Shown here piece after piece: positions 58,380 through 64,000 of a stretch of 64,000 nt of DNA. This stretch comes from Streptomyces sp. SID13031 (GTDB lineage: Bacteria > Actinomycetota > Actinomycetes > Propionibacteriales > Kribbellaceae): contig NZ_JAAGLV010000011.1 of the NCBI RefSeq assembly GCF_010548305.1, forward strand, positions 124,001-188,000, given 5' to 3'. The notes under the pieces are model-generated. The model did no database searches. It was not told the DNA's origin and was given only the letters and a program-made list of their open reading frames with translations. The translations under genes were made by a program, and so were the position numbers. Position 1 is the stretch's first letter; each line of letters opens with the position of its first letter.

Positions 58380-60020
58380 TCAACTCCGCAGGTCGGTGGC
58401 GAGCACGCGGGCGATGTTGCGCTCGGCAAGGGCTGTGATGGTGACGAACGGGTTGACGCCGATCGAGCCCGGGATCAGCGATCCGTCCGTCACATAGAGG
58501 TTGCGGTAGCCGCGCACCCGGCCGTAGTCGTCGGTTGCCTTGCCCAGTACGCAACCGCCGAGCGGGTGGTAGCAGAAGTCGGCGGCGAACTCCCGGTTCC
58601 CGCCGAACAGATCCCGCCGGTACGTCGTGCCGATGGCACGGTTGATCTTGTCGAACAGCGCCCGGGCGGACTTGATCGACGGGTTGCTCTGGGTCGCGCC
58701 CCAGTGCAGGTCGGCCCGGTCGGTCCGGGAGTTGTAGCTGAACCGGCCGCGCTCGGGGTTGACCGTGATCGCCAGGTAGAGGCTCGCCCACGTCTCGATC
58801 CCGATCGGCAGCGGCGCGATCTCCGCGAAGGCCGGGTGGATCGGGTCGTCCCAGTTGTCGATGGCCAGCGTCGGGATCGTCGACTGGAGGAGACCGGTCG
58901 GGTCCCACAGGTGGTTGGCGCGCGACGTCATCACGTTGCCGTTGGTGCCCCAGCCGCTTCCGATCGTCGCGGAGAGGTTGGGCAGGGCATCGGTTTCGCG
59001 GGCCCTGAGCAACAGTTCGGTGGTACCGACGCTGCCCGCGCCGAGGAAGAGGTGCTTGCAGCCCAGCTCGCTCCGGCGCAGAACCTTGCCTGAGGCATCG
59101 ATTCGCTCGACCGTCAGTACGTAGCCGGACCGGTCCTGGCGGATCGCGGTGACCCGGGTGAGGGTCTGGATCGTCACTTTGCCGGTGCCGACCGCATCCG
59201 CGAGATAGGTCTTGTCGAGACTCTGCTTGCCGTGGTTGTTGCCGTAGATGACCTCGCCGGCCAGCGCCGACCTGGGCACCTCGCGACGCTCTTCGCGTTG
59301 CAGATAACGGAAATCGTAGACGTTCGGGATCACCGTCGTCTTGAATCCCGCCTGGTGCGCGTGCCGGCGGGAGACCCGGGCGTAGCGATAGACCGGGGTC
59401 TTCTCGAGGTAGTGCGGGTCGATCGTGTTCACGCCGAGCATCCGGTTGGCCAGCGGGAAGTACCGCTTGTACATCTGCTCCGCGTCGACGTGTGGCAGCA
59501 CCTTCTCGAAGTACGAGCGGCGCGGGGTCGGGGCCATGCCGCCGTTGACGAGCGAGCCGCCGCCGACGCCGCGTCCGACGTACACGCCCATGTTGGGGAA
59601 GTCGATCCGGTCGAGCACGCCGGCGTACGGCGTACCGATGTCGCGGTTGACCACGTCGAGCCACAGGAACGTGTCGAGCGGGGCCTTGGTGCGGCGGTTG
59701 AACCACATCGAGCGGGAGTCCGGGTTCAGGGTGGAGCAGAAGACCTTGCCGTCCTTGCCGGGCTTGTTCCACAACTGGCCCATCTCCAGCATCGTCGTGG
59801 TGATACCGGCCTCGCCGAGCCGCAGGGCGGTGACAGCGGAGCCGTAGCCGGTGCCGATCACGACGGCGGGGACGAAATCACGCTTGGCGGCGGTGATGCC
59901 GGTATCGGCGCTGCTGGTGCGGATCTGGGTGAGGCCGAGGGCGGCCGCGGAGGTGAAGGCGGTCAGGCCGGCGAACCGGCGTCGGGACATAACGGACGGG
60001 TCAGTCTCGGAAGGGCGCAT
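58380..60020 (-). CDS. choA: Cholesterol oxidase (GMC family), Tat-exported
   Basis: A 546-residue FAD enzyme that oxidises 3-beta-hydroxysteroids to 3-keto-4-ene products with H2O2. The N-terminus has a Tat motif MSRRRFAGLTAFTSAAALG. FAD loop: AVVIGTGYGSAVTALRLGEAG; then GRGVGGGSLVNGGMA. Active-site residues are Glu in IGIETWASLY, His in CYHPLGGCVLG and Asn in GVNPFVTITA, matching class I (non-covalent FAD) cholesterol oxidases of Streptomyces very closely throughout. Either ATG 60020 or ATG 59990 could start it. It probably degrades host or environmental sterols outside the cell. Confidence 0.94.
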   Translation of the reverse strand: MRPSETDPSVMSRRRFAGLTAFTSAAALGLTQIRTSSADTGITAAKRDFVPAVVIGTGYGSAVTALRLGEAGITTTMLEMGQLWNKPGKDGKVFCSTLNPDSRSMWFNRRTKAPLDTFLWLDVVNRDIGTPYAGVLDRIDFPNMGVYVGRGVGGGSLVNGGMAPTPRRSYFEKVLPHVDAEQMYKRYFPLANRMLGVNTIDPHYLEKTPVYRYARVSRRHAHQAGFKTTVIPNVYDFRYLQREERREVPRSALAGEVIYGNNHGKQSLDKTYLADAVGTGKVTIQTLTRVTAIRQDRSGYVLTVERIDASGKVLRRSELGCKHLFLGAGSVGTTELLLRARETDALPNLSATIGSGWGTNGNVMTSRANHLWDPTGLLQSTIPTLAIDNWDDPIHPAFAEIAPLPIGIETWASLYLAITVNPERGRFSYNSRTDRADLHWGATQSNPSIKSARALFDKINRAIGTTYRRDLFGGNREFAADFCYHPLGGCVLGKATDDYGRVRGYRNLYVTDGSLIPGSIGVNPFVTITALAERNIARVLATDLRS

Positions 60021-60075
60021 CGACGCACCGTAGCGGCTCGGACGCCCGGAGTAGCGGCCTAGTGAGCAGCGTCAC

Positions 60076-61156
60076 GTGTCCGGCCTGATGATGGGCATGT
60101 TCGTCGCGATCCTGGCCGGCGCCATCGTGTCGACCGCGCTGCCGCGGATCATCCACGACCTGGGGGCGAGCCAGTCGTCGTACACCTGGGTCGTCACCCT
60201 CGAGCTGCTCACGATGACCGCCACCGTGCCGATCTGGGGCAAGCTCGCCGACCTCTACAACAACAAGCTGCTCGTCCAGCTGTCCTTGGGCTTCTTCGTG
60301 GTGGGCTCGCTCGTCGCGGGCTTCGCGCCGAACATCGAGGTACTGCTGGGCAGCCGCGTCCTGCAAGGCCTCGGCGCCGGTGGCCTGACCGCGCTGGCGC
60401 AGATCGTGATGGCCGCGATCATCCCGCCGCGTGAACTCGGCCGGTACTCCGGAATCTTCGGCGCGATCTTCGCGTCGGCGACCGATGGACCTGTTCCGCA
60501 ACCGCACGGTGACGCTGTCGATCGTCGCCAGCGCGCTGGTCGGGGTGGCGATGTTCGGCGGCTCAGTGTTCCTCGCGCAGTACTTCCAGATCGCGCAGGG
60601 CTACTCGCCGACCAAGGCCGGGCTGATGAGTCTGCCGCTGATCATCGGCATGATGGTCGCGTCCACGATCGCGGGTGGACTGATCACGAAGTACGGCAAG
60701 TGGAAGATCTTCCTGGTCGTCGGAAGCGTGCTGCTGCCGATCGGGCTGGCGCTGTTCGGCACGATCGACGCGCACACCTCGAAGTACATGCTGTGGAGCT
60801 TCATGCTCGTGCTCGGTGTCGGCATCGGCCTGGTGATGCAGAACCTGGTGCTCGCCGCGCAGAACGACGTACCGGTGCGGGAGCTCGGCGCGGCCACGCT
60901 GAACCCGGGTGGCGCGTCGGGCGGCAGCAGCGCGGTACCGAACATCTCGGAACTGCCGGAGCAGGCCAAGGCCGCCGTCGAGAACGCGTACGGGATGGCG
61001 ACCGCGGACCTGTTCATGATGTCGGTGCCGTTCGCGGTGCTCGCATTGGTGGCCGTGCTCTTCATCAAGGAGAAGCCGCTGCTGACGACGTCAGGCGCCG
61101 AGCGGCGGGCCGAGGAAGCGGCGAAGCTCCAGGTCCAGGACAAGCTGCAGGACTAG
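60076..61156 (+). pseudogene. Doubly deleted MFS (DHA2, EmrB/QacA-type) pseudogene
   Basis: The first frame (60076 to about 60480) encodes the N-terminal helices (GMFVAILAGAIVSTALPRII, GKLADLYNNKLLVQLSLG, RVLQGLGAGGLTALAQIV, GRYSGIFGAIF). It then jumps to another frame from about 60485 that encodes the C-terminal half (FRNRTVTLSIVASALVG, GYSPTKAGLMSLPLIIGMM). The helices normally between them are missing. A second gap near 60900 (ELGAATLNPGGASGGSS) removes another 40-60 residues that full-length relatives have. The N-terminal start is also short. The gene is therefore non-functional, although the remaining parts are still well conserved, so decay is recent. Confidence 0.85.
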
Positions 61157-61175
61157 TACCTGGCAAGCTGAAGGC

Positions 61176-61475
61176 ATGATCGTTGCATTCAGCATCAGCC
61201 CAGCCGCAGGGGACGAGACCGGTGGCGTGAGCGAGGCGGTCGCCGAGGCGATCCGCGTCGTTCGCGCCTCCGGTCTGCCGAACGAGACCAACGCGATGTT
61301 CACCAATCTCGAGGGGGAGTGGGACGAAGTGATGGCGGTGGTGAAACAGGCCGTCGAGGCCGTCGCCGCCGTCTCACCCCGGGTCAGCTTGGTCCTGAAG
61401 GCCGACATCCGCCCCGGCTACACCGGCCAGCTCGCCGCCAAAGTTCAACGGATAGAACAAGCCCTGTCCGAATAG
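61176..61475 (+). CDS. Thiamine-binding (MTH1187/YkoF-like) protein
   Basis: A 99-residue single-domain protein resembling the MTH1187/YqgV family, small ferredoxin-fold proteins some of which bind thiamine. MIVAFSISPAAGDETGGVSEAV and TNLEGEWDEVMAVVKQAVEAV match the family, with a conserved RVSLVLKADIRPGY. It starts 19 bases after the MFS pseudogene. Role: probably thiamine or pyrimidine binding; a regulatory role is possible. Confidence 0.82.
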   Translation: MIVAFSISPAAGDETGGVSEAVAEAIRVVRASGLPNETNAMFTNLEGEWDEVMAVVKQAVEAVAAVSPRVSLVLKADIRPGYTGQLAAKVQRIEQALSE

Positions 61476-61494
61476 CCGCTGTCCGACTGACCGC

Positions 61495-62238
61495 TCAGTG
61501 CGCGTTGACCGCTGCGACCGTCTGGTCGTAGCGGTTCTCGCGTTCCGCGTCGCGCAGGAAACCGACCCGCTGGACGGTGATCTCGGCGGCGTCCGGCTGA
61601 TCGGCGAGCAGCGTCATCGTCTCGGCGAGGTACTCCTCCAGCGGCATCGCGCGCTCGTCGTTCTGCTGACCCATCAGCGCGGTCTGCACAGCCGGCGGAA
61701 TGAGCTCGATCACCTGTACCGCGGTGCCGGCGAGCTGGATCCGCAGGCTCTGGGTGTAGCTGTGGATGGCTGCCTTGGTCGCGTTGTACGTCGGGGTGAA
61801 TGCGAGCGGGACGAACGCCAGGCCCGAGGAGACGGTCAGGATCGTGGCCTTCTGCTTCGCCATGAGATAAGGCGTGAACTTGGCGAGCGTACGGATCGTG
61901 CCGAGCAGGTTCGTGGTGATGGTCGCCTCGGCCGTGTCCAGGTGTCCCGGGTCCAGCAGGTTCTCCGGGTGCATGATCCCCGACATCGTGAGGACGGCGT
62001 TCAGCTCGGGGTAGCTGCTGGTGACCTCGTCGTACGCCGCCTGGATCGACGCCGGGTCGTCGACGTCGAGGACGACGGTGCCGATCCCGGCGTGCTCCGC
62101 CGCGATCTCGTCGAGGAGCTCCTTGCGGCGGCCGCCGATGATCACCTTGTTGCCGAGGGCGTGGAAGCGCAGCGCCAGGCCCAGCCCGAGGCCCGAAGTA
62201 CCGCCGGTGATGAAGATCGTGTTCCCTGTCGTTTTCAT
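61495..62238 (-). CDS. Short-chain dehydrogenase/reductase (DltE-like SDR)
   Basis: A 247-residue SDR: FITGGTSGLGLGLALRF (residues 9-25), VIIGGRRKELLDEI (Arg pair, NADP preference), SGIMHPENLLDPG, catalytic Ser in TVSSGLAFVP and Tyr in TPTYNATKAAIH. The start ATG 62238 is supported by family length. It is divergent from an XRE regulator across a symmetric site, so XRE may control it. Substrate unknown. Confidence 0.87.
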   Translation of the reverse strand: MKTTGNTIFITGGTSGLGLGLALRFHALGNKVIIGGRRKELLDEIAAEHAGIGTVVLDVDDPASIQAAYDEVTSSYPELNAVLTMSGIMHPENLLDPGHLDTAEATITTNLLGTIRTLAKFTPYLMAKQKATILTVSSGLAFVPLAFTPTYNATKAAIHSYTQSLRIQLAGTAVQVIELIPPAVQTALMGQQNDERAMPLEEYLAETMTLLADQPDAAEITVQRVGFLRDAERENRYDQTVAAVNAH

Positions 62239-62283
62239 GTCTCCAGCCTCGAACGGCGGGGGCCGGGCAACCAGGCCCAGTTC

Positions 62284-62308
62284 AGCCACTGCTCGACAAG
62301 CAGTGGCT
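62284..62308. promoter_or_regulatory. XRE operator candidate between SDR and XRE genes
   Basis: agccactgc (62284-62292) and gcagtggct (62300-62308) are perfect 9-bp arms with seven bases between. The site lies 46 bases from the SDR start and 30 from the XRE start. It is well placed to regulate both genes. Confidence 0.65.
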
Positions 62309-62337
62309 AACGCGGGCGGGTGCTGAACAATGGAGCC

Positions 62338-63195
62338 ATGGACTACGGGGAACTGTCGGACTTCCTGCGCAAACGCCGCGAGGCATTGCAGCCAGAGGAC
62401 CTCGGCCTGCCCCGCGGCCGCCGGCGCCGTACTCCGGGCCTTCGGCGCGAGGAGGTCGCTGCGCTCGCCGTGATGTCGACGGACTACTACAGCCGGCTCG
62501 AAGGCGGTCGTGGTCCGCAACCGTCGGCGGAGATGCTCGCCGCGATCGCCCGCGCGCTCCGGCTGACGCTGGACGAGCGGGATCACCTGTATGTCCTGGC
62601 CGGCCACGGTGTGCCGCCACGGATGAGCGGCGACGACCACGTGAACCCCGGGCTGCTGCGGATCCTGGACCGCCTGGTCGACACCCCCGCCCAGGTGATG
62701 AACCGGCTTGGCGAGACGTTGGTGCAGACCGCGGTCGACGTCGCCTTCGAGGGCGAGCTGACGAATTTCGAGGGCCTCGAGCGGAGCGGCGCCTATCGAT
62801 GGTTCCTGCGCGACGGCGACCGGGACCGCTACGCGGACGAGGACCAGCGCGCCAACCACAGTCGTGTCCTCGTGTCGGGCCTGCGGTCCGTACACGCCAC
62901 CGATGGCGATAAGTCGCCGGCCGGCAGCCTCGTCCGTGCGCTGCTGGACGGCAGTGCGGAGTTCCGCGAACTCTGGAACGCCCACGAGATCGGGATCCGG
63001 CACGTCGGGGTCAAGCGCTTCCTGCACCCGGCCGTCGGCGCGCTGGAGCTGCACTGTCAGGTGCTCGACGACTTGGAGCAGCAGCAGACCTTGCTCGTCT
63101 TCACCGCGACACCGGGCTCGGAGAGCGCCGAGAAGCTCGCACTGCTCGCCGTGCTCGGTCAGGCCGCCGCGCCGACCGACTTCGCAACCAGGTGA
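62338..63195 (+). CDS. XRE-family regulator with MmyB-like ligand domain
   Basis: A 285-residue regulator. The HTH is TPGLRREEVAALAVMSTDYYSRLEGGRGPQPSAEMLAAIARAL (in parts), preceded by the Arg-rich front GLPRGRRRR. The C-terminal domain (about 100-270) resembles the MmyB-like ligand-binding domain (NRLGETLVQTAVDVAFEG, LDDLEQQQTLLVFTATPGS). These regulators often sit next to SDR genes, as here. Its last 37 bases overlap the convergent SnoaL-like gene. Confidence 0.87.
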   Translation: MDYGELSDFLRKRREALQPEDLGLPRGRRRRTPGLRREEVAALAVMSTDYYSRLEGGRGPQPSAEMLAAIARALRLTLDERDHLYVLAGHGVPPRMSGDDHVNPGLLRILDRLVDTPAQVMNRLGETLVQTAVDVAFEGELTNFEGLERSGAYRWFLRDGDRDRYADEDQRANHSRVLVSGLRSVHATDGDKSPAGSLVRALLDGSAEFRELWNAHEIGIRHVGVKRFLHPAVGALELHCQVLDDLEQQQTLLVFTATPGSESAEKLALLAVLGQAAAPTDFATR

Positions 63196-63575
63196 GTGTC
63201 CTCGTAGAGGTGCATCCGCACTAGTTTCCCGTTCTCGACGGTCAGGTGCATCGCCACGGGCGTGCTGAAGCGACGCCTATTGGCCTGCACCGTATGGGTG
63301 AACTGAGCCAGGATGACGGCATCCGGGCCGTCCACCAGGATCTTCTTGAGCTCGGTCTCGCTCTCGCCCGGCACGAAAATCGGCCACATGGTGCGGAAGT
63401 ACGCCGGTACTTCGTCGCGCCGGGTCCGCTGCCCGGTCCAGCCCTGGGCCTGGTCACCGGGGACGTACCAGTCGATCTCCTCGGCGAAGGTCGCCGCGAT
63501 CAGGTCGGCATCGCCCTTGCCGAGAGCGGCGAGGAACTCGCCGACCACCGCGCGCACTGCGTCGTCGTTGCTCAT
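63159..63575 (-). CDS. SnoaL/NTF2-like protein
   Basis: A 138-residue protein of the NTF2-like fold (cone-shaped alpha+beta barrel): VRAVVGEFLAALGKGDADLIAATFAEEIDWYVPGD, PAYFRTMWPIF, FSTPVAMHLTVENGKLVRMHLYED. Members include SnoaL cyclases, ketosteroid isomerase-like enzymes and small ligand-binding proteins. No catalytic residues could be assigned. A gatc-centred palindrome accgatcggt lies 24 bases upstream of its start. Confidence 0.75.
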   Translation of the reverse strand: MSNDDAVRAVVGEFLAALGKGDADLIAATFAEEIDWYVPGDQAQGWTGQRTRRDEVPAYFRTMWPIFVPGESETELKKILVDGPDAVILAQFTHTVQANRRRFSTPVAMHLTVENGKLVRMHLYEDTHLVAKSVGAAA

Positions 63576-63598
63576 GAGTCCGAGAATACGCATTCTGG

Positions 63599-63660
63599 AC
63601 CGATCGGTCAAGTAAAGGAGAAACTGAAAGACTTTTCGGAAAAGGTTTGCCGAAGTCTTT
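63599..63660. promoter_or_regulatory. Symmetric sites upstream of the SnoaL-like and GH3 genes
   Basis: accgatcggt (63599-63608) is a perfect 10-bp palindrome, suitable for a TetR operator near the SnoaL gene. Next, aaagactt (63627-63634) and aagtcttt (63653-63660) are perfect 8-bp arms with an 18-base centre that itself contains ttcgg/ccgaa. The second lies 80 bases upstream of the GH3 start and could be a sugar-responsive operator. No regulator gene for either is adjacent. Confidence 0.4.
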
Positions 63661-63741
63661 ACGGCCGTTAGAACGTGGGTTAATTTAAGCCCTGAATTTC
63701 AGACCCTGCGTAACACCATGCTCACTGAGGGGATCCGCCCA

Positions 63742-64000
63742 ATGCCCGCTCGGAAGCTGTTGCCTGCCCTCGTCGGCCTACTGACTGGGGCGCTGCTGCT
63801 GGCTGTTCCCGCGCCTGCGCCGGCCTCGCCGGTTCCGGATCAAGACGCTGCGACACCGGCGTACAAGGACGCGACACAGCCGGTGAAGGCCCGGGTTCAG
63901 GATCTGCTGGGGCGGATGACGTTGGACGACAAGCTCGGCCAGATGATCCAGGCCGAGCGGCTGGGCATCACCGAGCCGACCGACGTCGCGACGTACCGGC
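63742..64000 (+). CDS. Secreted GH3 glycosidase, N-terminal part (cut by window edge)
   Basis: The visible 86 codons start with a Sec-type signal (MPARKLLPALVGLLTGALLL, then AVPAPAPASP), followed by YKDATQPVKARVQDLLGRMTLDDKLGQMIQAER. The segment V-x-DLL-x-RMT-x-DDK-x-GQM is the characteristic start of GH3 beta-glucosidases/beta-xylosidases. ATG 63742 has gagggga upstream; an in-frame ATG at 63718 is also possible. The catalytic domain lies beyond the window. It probably degrades plant beta-glucans or xylo-oligosaccharides outside the cell. Confidence 0.85.
   Translation, partial: MPARKLLPALVGLLTGALLLAVPAPAPASPVPDQDAATPAYKDATQPVKARVQDLLGRMTLDDKLGQMIQAERLGITEPTDVATYR

Noticed and set aside
60076..61179. 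Intact 367-residue MFS transporter
   Set aside because: Only the first 130 or so residues are transporter-like; the remainder of this frame is a shadow, and the true C-terminal half lies in another frame after a deletion.
1..64000. tRNA genes, rRNA genes, insertion sequences or integrases
   Set aside because: No T-arm-like tRNA segment, no rRNA core sequence and no transposase or integrase motif was seen on either strand.

Overview
The window is high-GC actinobacterial DNA with GTG starts, many ATGA stop/start overlaps and dense regulators of the TetR, MarR, LacI, ROK, LuxR and ANTAR families. It also carries an F420-pathway gene (fbiC). The gene set fits a soil member of the Propionibacteriales, and a Kribbella-like genome is my best guess: a class III lanthipeptide locus with its own prolyl oligopeptidase was described in Kribbella (flavipeptin). 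The species cannot be proven from sequence reading alone.

Left part (0-8.3 kb): a truncated ROK regulator, then a minus-strand class II lanthipeptide unit. It comprises a LanM synthetase, two tandem paralogous precursor peptides with one Cys each, and a large ATPase-type LuxR regulator. A divergent flavin-dependent monooxygenase follows. 8.3-13.8 kb: succinate-semialdehyde dehydrogenase-like gene; a translationally coupled trio (APC permease, YgiB-like lipoprotein, glutathionylspermidine-synthase-like ligase); a remnant of a polysaccharide deacetylase; a secreted 3D-domain protein. 13.8-21.8 kb: sugar catabolism (GH2 beta-mannosidase, SGNH esterase, Gfo/Idh oxidoreductase, sugar isomerase), an amidohydrolase divergent from a MarR gene across a perfect palindrome, and a LacI regulator. 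21.8-28.1 kb: a molybdopterin oxidoreductase with a P-loop kinase, a TetR gene divergent from membrane proteins, a methyltransferase, and a LysM/transglycosylase protein.

28.4-37.3 kb is the most distinctive block: a complete SapB/AmfS-like class III lanthipeptide locus. It has a RamR-like regulator, two ABC exporter half-transporters, a prolyl oligopeptidase, a short precursor (45 aa) and a LanKC synthetase. The precursor carries two S-x2-S/T-x3-C labionin motifs and is followed by a very strong hairpin. Apart from the regulator, which is on the opposite strand, the genes run LanKC, precursor, peptidase, exporter, exporter, with ATGA coupling between the last three.

37.5-47.6 kb: catalase-like gene, a molybdate uptake operon (TOBE regulator, modA, modB, modC), an acyl-CoA oxidase-like gene coupled to an acidic orphan, a 530-bp hairpin-rich intergenic region, and fbiC (FO synthase). 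47.6-48.5 kb is repeat-rich: a 39-bp-arm inverted repeat, a GGCGA tandem array, and a 29-bp triplicate at two convergent gene ends. 48.5-64 kb: two TetR/DUF2867-type genes, three consecutive GAF-ANTAR genes, an MFS/MarR pair, LysR/SDR, glycosyltransferase/MarR/methyltransferase, an unsecreted solute-binding-like protein, a cholesterol oxidase, a doubly deleted MFS pseudogene, a thiamine-binding protein, SDR/XRE, a SnoaL-like protein, and the start of a secreted GH3 glycosidase cut by the window edge. No tRNA, rRNA, CRISPR array or insertion sequence was seen.
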